Of a stretch of 64,000 nucleotides of DNA, positions 12,161-24,828 are shown one piece after another. Every line of letters begins with the position of its first letter. Position 1 is the stretch's first letter. The stretch lies in contig MU006776.1 of assembly GCA_010093635.1 (NCBI GenBank), positions 533,996 to 597,995 on the forward strand, written 5' to 3'. This DNA is from Massarina eburnea CBS 473.64 (Eukaryota > Ascomycota > Dothideomycetes > Pleosporales > Massarinaceae). The translations under genes and the position numbers were made by a program. The notes beneath the pieces are model-generated. The model saw nothing but the letters and a program-made list of their open reading frames with translations, made no database searches and was not told the origin of the DNA.

Positions 12161-12413
12161 TACCGCATAGTCTCTTGCAACTGGTCTCGACTAGGCCCAG
12201 AGAAGTTTAGGGTATAATCGTCTAGAGGCCTATCAGATAGCCAGGATTGAGCTATGTGGGGCGTTGCCGTTAACCTTAAGCCTTCGTACAGATGCTAAGG
12301 CATATGAAAACGCCCCACATAGCTCAATCCTAGCTATCTGATAGGCCTCTAGACGATTATACCCTAAACTTCTCTGGGCCTAGTCGAGACCAGTTGCAAG
12401 AGACTATGCGGTA
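12161..12413. mobile_element. Foldback MITE-like element, copy 1 (TA target site)
   Basis: A 249-bp element flanked by TA on both sides. Two arms of 105 bp (12161-12265 and 12309-12413, counting the TA) are inverted complements with one mismatch (base 12242, C versus T), separated by a 43-bp loop. The termini read CCGCATAGTCTCTTGC. There is no coding capacity. A second copy at 35736-35988 is identical over its whole length in reverse orientation. Long terminal inverted repeats plus a TA duplication fit a non-autonomous Tc1/mariner-type (Stowaway-like) MITE; no transposase source is in the window. Confidence 0.9.
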
Positions 12414-15184
12414 GAAGGGTGTGAAGGGTGTGAATTCGAGGCCTCCTTTCCCGTGCATGTGATGCTTGGCCGCAGGCTGCGGATGTAGGTACCGATAGCT
12501 GTATTGCTATTCTTGGGAATATGGGAGGAAGCCGTGAAACTCGGGTTTGGGGGCCACTTAAATTGTGACAGTCGCGGCTGGCGATTGCAGACGGCCATGG
12601 CTCGATTGCAGCCTGAATCGTCGGCGGCGATGACGGAATGGGCGGCCGTGTGGGCTGGCACTCGCATTCGTTTTTCGATCACGAGACGACGGCCATGATG
12701 CGAACAGCCGGTCGTGCAACTGCTCTGGAGTGGAATCGTGCTCGCTTCGGTGCCACGTCAGCTTCAGCAGAGTCTGCAACGAGCCATAGAAATTAATTGC
12801 ATTACGGGCTTGTCCGGGTGTAGCTCTTTGCTCAATAAGTAACTCGCCGAGTTGCGACGATTCTTACCGCAAGCGATGGTGCTGGATACTGGCATTCGCC
12901 GTCTGCTCTGTGGTTTCTTGCGCGCCGCAGCAGGATAATCCACCTGTTCCTGCCCATATCCACAAGTTCACAACGATCCACGCGTGCCTTGTCTGAAGTT
13001 CGAGATGTGATGCCCAACGATGGCCTGTGCAGGCTCTCATGGCGGAAGATGACACGGCTGGCCACCCGACGCAGTGGTTCGAGTCTCCTGAAATCCGAGC
13101 GTGGCCAATCACAGAATCCATGGGGCGGGGAGACGTCTTCAGGACAGCCTTGGAACTGGGAAGGAAGTTGGAAGTTGGAACAGCCAGCCGAGTCTGCATC
13201 AGGGCAAAAGGCCGACGTTGTTGTCGACACCCTTCACCCAGCTCCCGTGCGAATCATCATCGCCAGCAGGCCTCTCCACTGACCAGGAAAAGGCGGGAGA
13301 CAGGCCGTCCTGGTCGGCTCCTTGCGCCTTGGTATGGCCAGGGATGTGTCGTGCTATTGCCGCGACAAGAGCCGGCAGAAGGAAAAGGCCCGGCATTGGC
13401 CAATCAGCGCCGCGTCTCGGCCTGCCCAAACAGCGCTTATGCAGAGGCGTTGAGTTCTGAGCGCTCGGTTAGAGCGCCGTGCAATGCCATTTCAAACCAG
13501 AGCCCGAAGGCGACATGTCCGGAATATGGAATAATGCAGCCAGATGCGCTGGACGTCGAGCGAATGCTGCGCCATGTGCATTTCGGATCGGCGTCTGCGT
13601 TTCAATCGTTCTGGCGATTGCCGGCCCTGGTCGACCGGCGGACGCATGCCCAGCTGGCCAGCCCAGCCAGGTGCGGGAGAATCTGTCCAAAAGGCAGCAA
13701 CCCTCAAGGGCGCGCGGGAAGCAAGGTCGAGGGCCCCCCGAGGGCGATCTCCGTACGCCTGTCAGTCCTCGAGGCCTGAACAGCTTGTTCCAACGTGCTG
13801 CCGACCCTCAACCAGGCGGAGGGAAACACTGGAGTGGACGCCCGCGGAGCACCATGGCATGAATCACGGCCAACAGAAAAGCGTCCAAAACCGTCCAAAA
13901 CCGTCCAAAGCCGTCGCTTTCTTCTACGTACGTACACACCACAATAACAATAGCTGCCGATCGCACTTCAGCCGTTATTGCCAAAACTGCCATCCGGTGA
14001 GCACCATGTGCGTGTGTGCGTGTGTGCGTACCGTAGCCGTTCTTCTTTGGCGCTGGAAAAACACGGGAATACATGGCTCCCCGCCAATCAGCCATTTTGT
14101 CTTTTTGTCTGGACTTCTGCCTCGAGAGGGCCTGTCCGTAATCTCTCGCCGGGGCTAACGTTACGGGACGAGTCGCGACATGGGCGGACGGCAGCCAGCC
14201 ACACTGCCCTTGGGATCGTCGACCGTTGTGGTCAAGAGACGCTATCCCTGCGCCTGGCCAAGCCGCGGCCATTATTGCTGGCGTGCAGCTTGACATTGAA
14301 CCACCTCAACTCTCCGCTCGACGCATGCACGTCGCTTGCGATCCTTCGGCACAGAGCCGGAGCACAGCACTGAAATGGCCATCTTCTTTATCGGCCTTTG
14401 AAGTCCTCTTCGGCCGTGCTGCGACATCGCAGTGCGAGTGCTGACCGCTGCTCCTACTAAATGGAGCCGCTCAGCTGACTTTCGCCATGCACGTCGCCGT
14501 CGGATGAGTCCTCGACTGATAGCGCGGTGAAGCTGATCGCCATGTGCGTTCCCATCTTGTACTACCGCGAACGTGTGCAAAGGCATGGGACATCGCGTCA
14601 GTTGACCACACTTTGCTGCGGGAAGGAAGTGTTGCGTAACATCGGGGGGTGGCAACGATAATGGCTTTGTGGCCGGCAGTTCGCTGTCCAGACACCAGGA
14701 CACCGTGTGTGTGGTTGGCGGCATATCTTCTTATCTTCAGCGCCTCCGTCTTGCCTCCCTTCGCACCGTACTGCGGCCGGTCGAGAAGCGTCGCTGATGG
14801 CGAGCCGTTCGTTTAGAGTTGATGCTCGCTCGGTACCTGACTTCTCGCCCTGGTCACCGAACAGGCCAACGCGATGCTCCCAGGGGCTTCTCCGCATCCC
14901 ACTGCCCTCGGAACATTACTTAATCATATCCCATGTCACGATCGGCCCAGGGCGCAACGGCATCAGCTTCAACATGTTTCTGTCGCACATGCTTCTGGAA
15001 AGCTGTCAACCGGGCCCTCTCTCTCTGAGGACGGGACCGCGCGGCTTGTTTCAAGAGGGAGCTCCATGGGGCACGCATGGCAGGCATGGCTCACGCATCG
15101 ACGGCCAGAGCACGCGTCTGAGACGGCGCCCGTGGTTGCAGCGCTACAGAGGTCGGCAATGCATGAGAGAGTCGGCACTGGAGT

Positions 15185-15226
15185 CATCTATTATTGTTAT
15201 TGTTATTATTGTTATTGTTATTTGTT
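15185..15226. repeat. (TTATTG)n microsatellite
   Basis: Irregular run of TTATTG and TTATTATTG units; shorter TATTATTATTG appears again near 15661. Confidence 0.8.
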
Positions 15227-16044
15227 GTATCTACATGTTGCGACGCGTGCGCTCGAGTCGCGTCTTGGGCATAAGGCAATTTCACTTATTATAGCCATCT
15301 AGCACCGGCTAGGCCCCGGGGAATGGTTTAAACATGAATATCTGCCGGAACGGCGAAACGCTCACCCTGACGCACGGCTCGAATTCACATTGCATCGCAT
15401 GAAGCTGGCGTGGACCCCTGAGGCCGCCATGAGCCACCCGGGTTGGGACGCCGCTTCACGATCTGGTCTGACTGACAGCGCCGGGCCGATCAATGCGATT
15501 TTCGAGGCTACAGGCACTTTCCGTGAGCCATTTCCGAGGCGCGCATCGCGTGGCCCGCCGCCCTCCATCTGGACGAGTCGGCCGTTGGGCGCCATGACGA
15601 AAGGCGCGGCCAATCGCAGGCGGGCGCTGGTGCGACTGCACAACGGTCGTCTACGCATACGTATTATTATTGTTATCTATCCATGAGTGCGGTCTTGCGG
15701 TCTTCGACTCTTGCGGTATGACATCAAGCTGTATGTAGGTACTGTATGTAAGTAGGCGCAGGCAGGTCTAGGCAGGCGTTTGCAAGCAGGCATGCGAATG
15801 CGATGGTCCGACGGGTCGCCCGGCGCTCTGTGGGCAGCATGATACTGGCAGGGGCATGACGGAAGCAGAAGGTGCAGAAGGACAGGGATCGCGACTGCCC
15901 GTAGCGTGTATTTACCCGAGCTGGATGGGAAGCCGCGACCGCTGGTGCCTGCTTTCCCAGAAGAAGGCTGCTGCTGCGGTGGTGCTGATGGGTGATGGGT
16001 GATTCTGCTGCCGCCGCTGCTGCTGCTGCTCCTCTTGCTGCTGC

Positions 16045-16088
16045 ATGTATGTATGTATGTATGTATGTATGTATGTACGTACGTACGT
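16045..16088. repeat. (ATGT)8(ACGT)3 microsatellite
   Basis: About eight ATGT units pass into ACGT units roughly 560 bp upstream of the start codon of the next gene. It contains many ATG triplets and, if transcribed as leader, would place upstream start codons there. Confidence 0.85.
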
Positions 16089-16644
16089 CACCGCTCTTTC
16101 GCGTTTACACTTGGTTAGCCCACGTGCCTACATAAACTATCATCTCGGCACCACCATACTCCACCCTGCGCCCACCTCTACCCCCCCGTCCCCGCCTCTC
16201 TGCCTTTTGCCTCTGCGATATTCACGGCGATTACCACTGCCACTACCTTCTGCATCCCATTTTCAATACGCCCCGGCCAGCCCAACCAACAACGGCCTCT
16301 CTCTGTCAGCGCGCGCCGGCCAGCCTCACCCCTGCCATCCTGGATCCCGGCTGCGTGCGCCCAAAGTAGTGCATCGTCCGGGCCTGCAGCACGAACAGGG
16401 AGGTGGCTGGACTTGGGAGGCGTTAGTTGTTTGACGTTTATTTCACGCCTGCTCCACCTCGGCGCACCCACCGCCCGCTCCTCCATTTGCACGCCGCTGT
16501 CCTTGCACTCGTCTCTAGCGGGTCTGCTCCGTGTGCGTGTGAAATTGCGCAGGCTGCGCTACTGCATCCCGACCCCATCCTCGTCGCCCGCGCACGGCCG
16601 CAAAGACCGGTTCCTCGACGCTCTCCAGAGCAGTAATCACAACA

Positions 16645-19600
16645 ATGTCCCAGTCGCGTGCGCCAGATAGGCCCCGGAAGTATAAGGAAGAGCCGGCTCC
16701 TGTAGCGCAACTGAAGATGGTGAGTTGCTTCTGCTTCTGACGCCCTGTCCTCACGTCTCCGTGTTTTCTATTTGCATTCACTCGCTTCCCCTTCCCTCTG
16801 CGCCGCACCACCCTGAGCACGCCCATTCGCGCGTCACCTTCGACCGTTGGAGTTTGAGTTGCGCCTACCAGGCCATCTGCGCTGTCACCGCCGACCAGCG
16901 TCCTCCTCGTTCAGTTGCATGTTGCTGCAGCCTCTGCAAGCCGCACCCTCGCTCAAAGAGCTACCCCAGCCAGCGCGCGTGAAGGCCTACATGGTATGCC
17001 TCCCCCGCCAAGCACCTGCTACCCAAACCTCTCTCCCCTGCACCTGCGTTGTTGCACCTCGCGCCATGAAGCTGCCCTCTCCGCCGCGACTTGTCACCAC
17101 CCCGAGCAGGCGCATCCCGGCGACGCCATGAGCTCCCACCGCCGTCTGCTAGCCTGCCCGCTGTGTTGTCAAAGTCGCCAAAACTCGCGCCTCGCTTTCT
17201 TTAGTCTGCCATTCCCATCCTATAAACGACGTCCTATCTGTCGTCCAGTCTCCTAGCCCTGCCCTCGCATATCTCTGTTGCAGCACCAAGCGATCGATCC
17301 CGAGGCGAACATCGCTGACCGCCCCTCCCACCCCGCCACATCTGCCTACTATCCCCTGCACATTGTCTATCTTTCTGCCACCATTGTCCTTTTTTTTTCC
17401 ACCCCCCTCCATCGCCATCACAGCCAGCCTGCTCCCACGGCATTTTTTTTTTTGCTAACTTGCTTTGCGCCTTCCAGCATCACCCCCACCCCACCCAGGG
17501 CTTGCCACCGCCAACCCACCATCCGCAACACCACCCGCGGCCCGGCGTTCTTCACCATCAACACCATCAACAACATCACCAGCCGCACCCTGACTCTCCA
17601 CATCAGTCACAACCCGCCCAGTCGCCGGCCCAGGCTCACTATCCGTCTCCTCACCCAGCCAACCCGCAAGCTCAGCCGCCGCACCAGTCGCCGTACGTGC
17701 AGCAGATTCCAGGTCCGCCCGGACCGCAGCAGCAGCAACAAGAGGTCCCCTACTACTCTGCGCATCCAAGCCCGTACAGCACGAACAGTGCGCCGAGCAA
17801 CTACTCATCTTCAGGTACGTGAATCTCCCCCGTTGCGGAGCTGGGCGACGCGTCGTAAACGCTGTAGAACGCGCCGTTGAAATTTCGGATGCCGCGCGCC
17901 GTCCCCAGCCGACAGGTAGCCCCGCGAGCGCGTTTGAAAATCATCTGACTCCCCCCCAACAGAGACACCAGAACTCATGGCTGCCGCAACTATGAACAGG
18001 CCGGGGTACCCGCCCATGCCCTACCACACGCCTCAGTCTAATTCGCCCGCCTCTGTTCAATCACCGCAGCATGACCAGCACGGAAGGCCCATCTACGGCC
18101 AACCGCCCAGCCAAATGCCGCAGTCCATGTACTACACGCCGTATGGATCGTCTGGAGTGCCGCAACAGTCGCCCTACCCCCAACATCCTTCTACACAGCA
18201 GCAGCAACCAATGGCGACGAACTCGCTGCTCATGTCCCACCAACAAGGCCAGCAGATGCACCACCCGCACCAACCCCACCCGCAGCAGGCGCAAGCCATG
18301 ACTGGGAGCCCAAAGTCTAGGATGCCGCAGACTCCTCTCCAGCGACCGCCTTCAGGTCTTGGTCCCCCGCAACCTCCGCCACAAGCGCCCCAAGTTGGGA
18401 CGCCTGGTATGCACACTGGACCTCCGAACGCAGCAAACATAAACCCCAATGCTGCACCCGGACCCATCCCCGCAACCACGCCTCTAGTCGTTAGGCAGGA
18501 CCAGAATGGAGTGCAGTGGATCGCTTTCGAGTACTCGCGAGACAGAGTGAAGATGGAGTATACCATCCGTTGTGACGTAGAGTCGATTAGCGTTGACGAT
18601 CTTCCCTCGGACTTTAAGACGGAGAACTGTGTCTACCCCCGCGCTTGCTGCCACAAGGATCAGTACAAAGGGAACAGGTTGCACTACGAGACCGAGTGTA
18701 ACACTGTAGGCTGGGCGCTTGCACAGCTCAACCCGTGCCTGCGCGGCAAGCGTGGCCTGATCCAGCGAGCAGTCGATAGCTGGCGAAACAGCAACCAAGA
18801 CCCTCGCCTAAGGAGTCGACGAGTACGGAGGATGGCGAAAATGAACAACCGCAAGTCTGTCCAAGCGACGCACGGTAATCACATGGCTGGGCCAGGCCCC
18901 GCTACACCTGGGGTTCCAAATTCAGCAGGTATGCCAGCACCAGGTCCCCCGCAACAGAGCTTGAGCATGGGGGCACCCCAGATGCATCATCACCATGAAC
19001 ACCCTGGAGGACCTCAAGGAGGAAGTAATGACGTTAGCGGTATGTTTCACCAGATGTGATTTGATGCGGTCGAAACACGCGCGCATTTTTGTTGGATTTT
19101 TGAATGATACCTACCTTCTGTCGTTTCTGCACTGCATGTACATTACACTCCTTGGCTGTAATTCCCCCTTTGATACCACTGCCCCAAGCACTTGCAGAAC
19201 CGACACATTGTCCTGCGTTATTTGTACTGTACATGTTTGATTTGCCTCCCCAAAAGTCCCATGCGTTGTTTGCTCGTGCGAAGATTTTCCTATGTTCAAT
19301 GCTAACTTGCGCCCAGAGTCAAATACTCATCACCACCAAGCTCCAAACGGACAGCAATCGTCACCTAGCGATGTGCGGCACACTCAAAACTTTTATCCTT
19401 CATTTCCCTCAAGCGATTCTGTCGCAGGGTCAAGCGGAATGCCGCCGATTCACGATGGATTGAGCCACCATCCCCCCTCCCATTCCTCTAGTGTCGCGGC
19501 CTCCAAACAAGAGCAAGACGAAGAGGAACGCAAAGTGGCCATGTTTGGTGACCTACCTGAGGCTAAGCGCCGTAAATTTATCCTAGTCGACGATGCCCAG

Positions 19601-20180
19601 CGGGGCACGCGAGTGAGGGTACGCGTCACTCTCGACAGTGTCAAGATGGAGGAGATGCCCGACTCTTATCGCAAGATCAACTCTGTGTTCCCACGCAGCT
19701 ACTTTGCCATGCAAATGACATCCCCACCAGCTAGTCCACGTGGCAGCAACGTCTTTGATGACGAGCCCGACAATGAGAGCGATCCAAGCTTCCCATGCGC
19801 CGGTCGAACCTCTGTGCCTGTGCCAACTCTTGACGGCGATGTCAACGTTCCCAAGCCGCGCCTGACGCGGGCGAAGCGGTCCAAGGAGATTACACTCAAT
19901 GATCTCGGCTACCGTATGAGCTGGAGTCAGAGCCGAGTGTTTGCGGGACGAACATTGTTCCTGCAGAAGTCTTGTGAGTAACGCGGCCTTGCCTACGATA
20001 TAGAGAGTTTACTAACCTTTGTCAGTGGATGCCTACCGCAATAAGATGCGAAGCAGCATCATGGGCGCCGGACAAGACGTGACCGCAGTGGCACCTCACT
20101 TTGAAACCCGCGTTGGAAAGCGTAGGTGGAACGAGAGGATCGAGAAGAACAAGAAGAGAGGGCGCGAGGGGTCGCCTTAA
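16645..20180 (+). CDS. Q/H/P-rich fungal protein with two DUF8032-type domains, probable nuclear regulator
   Basis: Five exons (16645-16719, 17478-17814, 17963-19039, 19317-19973, 20026-20180) give 766 aa; all junctions keep phase. The first intron is long (758 nt) but ends in a classic T11-GCTAAC-CAG acceptor. Residues 26-310 are Gln/His/Pro/Ser-rich. An ordered region at about 314-424 contains VQWIAFEYSRDRVKMEYTI, NCVYPRACC and GWALAQLNPCLRGKRGLIQ. A second at about 575-755 contains EAKRRKFILVDDAQRGTRV, SVFPRSYF and GRTLFLQKSLDAYRNKMRS. I recall this fold as an uncharacterised fungal domain (DUF8032); that name is from memory. The two regions look like copies of each other. Basic C-terminus (KRRWNERIEKNKKRGREG) suggests nuclear targeting. 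Q/P-rich composition suggests transcriptional regulation, which is inference. Confidence 0.85.
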
Positions 20181-21014
20181 GAATGCTTCCCGAAAAACGT
20201 GGCCGAGTGCAATTCCCTAGTCAGGTCCCCACTTTTCCGAACCATGCAAGGGCCCCTCACGACTCGGCCGGGGATGTTTACCTCTTTGGTCACGGAACAT
20301 CAACACAAGCGGCTACCCCCACCTGTTGGTAGTCAGCACCGTGGACCTAGTTTCACGATTTCTCTATGTTTCAGGATTGCGATGCTCACTTGTCCTTACC
20401 GGTAACGACGACATGGAACCACCCTCGATACCAACGACTGGGCACGCAAACCTTCATGTAACTGGCATTCGATACCCTGCCTCTGCAAGTTATGATCTCT
20501 TGCCGGGGGCTTTTTTTGCGTCCACTGTCCTACCCTTCATACACATACATACTCTCCTTCGGCTCATGTTCTATATCCTGTGTGCAGGCCCTCATAATCA
20601 GTCATAGCGATCTCGGCGCCGGGATAATTGGGGTTATGATCAGCAAGCTTTCTTTCAATTTTTCTTCTCCGTCGGTCAGGGTGCAAAAGTGTAACTTGAG
20701 CGGGGGTGTTTTTTTGTTACCGGGGTGTTATTTTACAAGGGGGGGACCGGGGATGTACGACATTATCATGAGGGTCGTTGAGTTTCTCAACCTGGGTTTC
20801 TTCTTGTTTATCGTCGGGTAGACTCGGGATGAATGGGATATGAATGGGATATGACCCTGGTTCCTGGAGAAAGGATGGGAATTGGATTGGATTGGGAATG
20901 GCAATTACATAACTTACTTCTATGCAATCATCTCGGTATCTTTTTCTTGTTGGGCTATAGAATGAATGCTACTACTACTACTACTATATCACATGTACCC
21001 TCCTCCTTCTTCCT

Positions 21015-21115
21015 CGCTTTGCTTTGCTTTGCTTGCTTTACTTTGCTTTGCTTGCTTTACTTTGCTTTGCTTGCTTTACTTTGCTTTGCTTGCTTTACTT
21101 TGCTTTGCTTTGCGG
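21015..21115. repeat. 19-bp minisatellite TTTGCTTTGCTTGCTTTAC
   Basis: About four near-perfect copies of the 19-mer, edged by plain CTTTG pentamers. It looks like a pentamer repeat with a periodic variant unit. Confidence 0.85.
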
Positions 21116-21570
21116 TTTCACATGTGTGATATGGCTTGCTTGCGAGTCGTTTTGAACGGAGGGAGGGGGGGGGGGAGTCATCACACCAACCCAACCCAAC
21201 CCAACCCAACCAACCAACCAACCCAAGCGCTTGAACCCGGCCGACATCGTACCCGTATGTAATGTAATGTTACCTGCACAATTCCTCGTACAAGCAACAT
21301 CCCTCGAAGCCCCGACTCATGGGGGGGGGGGGTCCTCATGACACGAGGCGATACGATAGGTACATCACATCACACATCACACCTTCTCTCCCTGCCTCTC
21401 TCTCTCTCTCTCTCTCTCTCTCCCCTCCCTCGAGAAAAAAAGGGAATCGTTTCGTAGCTGCGCGTAAGCTGGTGAAGAAGGGGAGGGGTGCGGAGGGGAT
21501 TTTTGTCTGTCTGTCTAGATGGTGTGTTTGTGTGTTGGTGGGTGGGTGGGTGGGTGGTTTCTTGCTTTTA

Positions 21571-21600
21571 CGATACGATACGATACGATACGATACGATT
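21571..21600. repeat. (CGATA)n microsatellite
   Basis: Five CGATA units and one CGATT, preceded by a (GGGT)n run at about 21537-21556. Confidence 0.85.
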
Positions 21601-21723
21601 TCTTTATTCTTGCATCTTCCTAGCGCTAGCGATTATTCTGGATTTGTTTTTTTTGGTTGTTGGTTGGGAAATTGGATGATCGGTGGGGGGGGGTTTGGCG
21701 GAGCTTGGGATCTGGGTATGTAC

Positions 21724-21786
21724 TCTGAATCGGAATCTGAATCTGAATCTGAATCGGAATCGGAATCGGAATCTGAATCTGAATCT
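21724..21786. repeat. (TCTGAA/TCGGAA)n hexanucleotide repeat
   Basis: About ten hexamers alternating between TCTGAA and TCGGAA in small blocks. Confidence 0.9.
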
Positions 21787-21905
21787 GGCGCTTTTTTTGT
21801 ACATATGTCGGGCACGCATTATTATTTACTAGGTACCTACAATAATAGATGCTTTACTTATGGGGGCTGACTCGTGTGAGGGTGGGTGTGGCGCTTGTGC
21901 GCCTT

Positions 21906-22006
<101 letters not shown>

Positions 22007-23607
22007 GATGCTGGGATATAGGTGAATGCATAACATGTTATAAGTATTTACCTAGATCCTAGATCTCTCTCTCCTGAGAGAGGGGGGGCTAGATGGCGAT
22101 GATAAGGCCATTATTGTGTCTTTTGTGAAGCATGAGAAGAAGTGCCGAATTAATATTATTAGGTTGGGATGGGATGGGATGGGATGAGGGATTCTTAGCC
22201 CATCGTATGATTTCTAGGTCGTAGCTTGTCCTGAGAAGTTGGTGGTGGGATGTTCCTGGTAGTGCTACTTCTAGGCGTTGAGAAGTTGTGTGATGAGGTG
22301 AAGTGAGCGGTGTAGGTAGAATAGGAATAGGTTAGGGGTTTTTTTTTCTTTTGGTGCAAGGAAGGGATTGCTTGTGTTGTTTTTGTAAAAACTCGAATTG
22401 TTTCGCTTCTTGTGCATGGTTGGTGGTGGGTGCGGTGGGTTGGTGCGTGAGTGGTGTCTACAGTATGATAGGTCGGGGTCGTCTTGCTTTTGGATCATGT
22501 GGTGCATATTTTGTATACTACGGATGCAATTGTGTGGGAAAGCTTTTCTGGTTCTTCTTGTATGGTGGATGGGGATAGAAGAGGGGGGGTATAGCTGAGT
22601 GCCTTGCATTTGCATTATTGCTTCTTTGTGCATCATTCCGAAGAAGAATCTTTGGCAAAAAAAAAAAAAAGGTACTACTGACCCCGCAGAAATACAAGGA
22701 TGATCAACCTAAACGTCCTGAACGGCGCCGCCGCCTGTCAAAAACGTGGTGCAGCAGGTGCCGCATGTCGCAACGCTGCGAACGGTACCGAATACTTACA
22801 TAGGATATGTAATAGCGTGTGCATGTACCGCTATCTTCGTTTTATTAGCCCAGCTTCTACTACCACTAGATATCTACCCTACTTCACCGCACACCCACAC
22901 CCACCCCGAATTGCCAACTACCTCACAATACTTACCATTACTCCCACGTGCGGACGAATAAACCCCTCACCACTCGCCATCCAATTATCCAAAACGCCGC
23001 TCGGTGGTGACGAGGCGGTTACGAAAGGTACCGACCACACGTTCGTTGCCGGGCAGGTCGCGGCAGGGTCCACGCTGTCTGCGAACGGGAGGAGAACATG
23101 GTAGGGCTGGCGAGCGTGCAACGCGTGCAACGCTATGCAACGCTCGGTCGTGTCAGTCTTACAAAGGGGTAGTGGATATCAATCAATCCATCAATATCGC
23201 ATCGATTGACATGATCGATCGAAAGAAAGTCCGGCCGGACGGTCGAGATCAAGATCGGAATCGTAGTATGTACCAGAGTCACGGAGATCGGGGGGTATCA
23301 CAGCCATGTAGATGGAAAGGAGATATGATCATGGTTGCTTTATTTTATGTAGTGCTAGGATAGCACTTTGTGCGCACTTCGGCTTGGGAAGTGCATGTAT
23401 GTTACATAAGGATTGTGTTCTGTACCACTGTACAAACAAGCATATGCCGGATGGCGTCTGCAAAGTCCCGAGCGAGTCGCGTGGACTCCATATGGCCATC
23501 GCTGTGGCTGCATATGTATCCAAGGAGCGGTGTACGCCTCCTCAGTCGGACCAATCCAACGTTACTGGCAGCTGCAAATAAGACGTCTGAAACGGCAATG
23601 CGCGTCT

Positions 23608-24828
23608 TCACAATCGCTTGCCACGTCCACTCCTGGTCGTCCTAGTCGGGGCTGTTCTGGCCTGGCTGGAGGCCGTGGAGGCTTCGTAGGATCTCGTGGC
23701 GCGTCTCTTAGGGGCAGGTTTGGAGCTATCAGTCTCTGCGACTGCCTTGCGCTTCCGAGACCCCTTTCCGGCTTCTTTGTGTGAATCGTCCCCAGTAGAA
23801 GCTGTAGCCTCCTCGGCTTCAACATCTTCCATGTCATCGCCCTTATGGCGGACGCTGCGGGTTGCCTCGGATGACGGAGGTGTCAATAGACGTTTTCTAC
23901 CAGTAGCTCGTGCAGATGCAGGAGGCGTCGATACTAGTCCTGAAGATTCGTCGTTTACCGTGGCGCTATTGCTAGTATTGCGCTGCTGAGCAACCCATGA
24001 CAACAGGTTAGCCTCTGTCTCTCCATCCTCCTCGTCACCCTCTCCTCCATCCAGCATCTTGTCCAGCATTTCATCCGCCATTTCGCCGGCCACGTCCTCG
24101 CCATCGTCTTCACCATTTGCCATGCGCATGGCGAATTGGAGGATCTGCTGTGGGTTCATCCCGCTGAGCGGGCCACCTTCAGCGGCAAGACGCTCTTGCA
24201 AGACGGACAAAAGAGCTGTAGGGTCCAGGCCGGCGGTTTCTCCATCCTCCTCTTCGATATTCTCGTGCGGAATGGGTGCTTCGGCCTCCGAGACATGTGA
24301 CATTTTCGAATTGGCTGCATGGGAAGCGGCCGGCGATGCTGAATGCGATGATTGAGTCCATCCGGGTGTACCTCCCAGCTTCTCTCGCCAATCCTTCATC
24401 AGCGCATAGGACTCGGCATTCTCCTCCCACAACAACTTGGGCCTTGCCTCCCTGTCACCCTGTGACCTCCAAACAACCGGCGAGTTCGCAGCCATATCCA
24501 TACCGCCCTGTGCCGCTGGAGGTGCCTTGGCCGGCTTGTGCCTTTTCCGGGCACGAGTTGTTGTAATGGCTCTCTTCCTCTTCTCGCCGATCTTGGTATC
24601 TCCGGGGCCGTTCTTCGGTTCGAATTTGGCGTCGTCGTAGCCGTCGGAGGCGTATTCGAGGTCGAGAAAGTACTCGAAGCGGTCCCAGTCCTCTAGCGCG
24701 TCGTCATCGTATGCGGTAGGCGGCGGTGACTGTACAGCGTGCTCGGCGAGATCATCGGCGACCATGTACTCCTCTTCGACGTAGAGCCAGTCATCGCAGT
24801 CGGACAGGTCGTCGCCGTAGTCACTCAT
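23608..24828 (-). CDS. Hypothetical acidic/basic nuclear protein, 406 aa
   Basis: I do not recognise a named family. Single exon; the start chosen is MSDYGDDLSDCDDWLYVEEE at 24828, because the in-frame upstream extension to 25020 has unrelated, non-acidic composition and crosses the likely promoter. The N-terminal 65 residues are strongly acidic and aromatic (DDWLYVEEEY, DWDRFEYFLDLEYASDGYDD). A bipartite-like nuclear signal follows (KRKRAITTTRARKRHK). The middle has an ordered helix PQQILQFAMRMANGEDDGED and a repeated ADEMLDKMLDGG pattern. The last 130 residues are Ser/Thr/Lys/Arg-rich with KRKAV, PKRRATRSYE and a terminal SGRGKRL, suggesting chromatin or nucleolar association (inference). 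Divergent from the MCC alpha gene. Confidence 0.75.
   Translation of the reverse strand: MSDYGDDLSDCDDWLYVEEEYMVADDLAEHAVQSPPPTAYDDDALEDWDRFEYFLDLEYASDGYDDAKFEPKNGPGDTKIGEKRKRAITTTRARKRHKPAKAPPAAQGGMDMAANSPVVWRSQGDREARPKLLWEENAESYALMKDWREKLGGTPGWTQSSHSASPAASHAANSKMSHVSEAEAPIPHENIEEEDGETAGLDPTALLSVLQERLAAEGGPLSGMNPQQILQFAMRMANGEDDGEDVAGEMADEMLDKMLDGGEGDEEDGETEANLLSWVAQQRNTSNSATVNDESSGLVSTPPASARATGRKRLLTPPSSEATRSVRHKGDDMEDVEAEEATASTGDDSHKEAGKGSRKRKAVAETDSSKPAPKRRATRSYEASTASSQARTAPTRTTRSGRGKRL

Larger units (their letters stand above)
7361..16644. other. 9.3-kb non-coding stretch upstream of the DUF8032-type gene
   Basis: No convincing gene was found on either strand. The open frames here (up to 250 aa, for example 13027-13779) are GC-rich accidents without domains, splice structure or sensible composition. 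The stretch carries microsatellites, one foldback element (12161-12413), short phased repeats and CT-rich sequence near 16140-16630 that probably includes the leader of the downstream gene. It may be an extended regulatory region or contain non-coding transcripts. Confidence 0.6.

Noticed and set aside
13020..13110. GGTTCGAGTCT near 13076 resembling a tRNA B-box
   Set aside because: The upstream A-box match is poor and no cloverleaf with a 7-bp acceptor stem can be folded around it.
13027..13779. 250-codon open frame on the plus strand
   Set aside because: GC-rich chance frame: no domain, no conserved-looking motif, overlapped by other similar-length frames on both strands.
14707..15302. Two overlapping frames of 195 and 142 codons
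   Set aside because: They run through a TTATTG microsatellite and have random composition.
16045..16434. 129-codon frame starting in the ATGT microsatellite
   Set aside because: Its N-terminus is only repeat-encoded (MYVCMYVC pattern) and the rest is low-complexity; most likely leader sequence.
21724..21819. Asp-Ser or Arg-Phe dipeptide repeat proteins on the minus strand
   Set aside because: These are translations of the hexanucleotide satellite, not genes.
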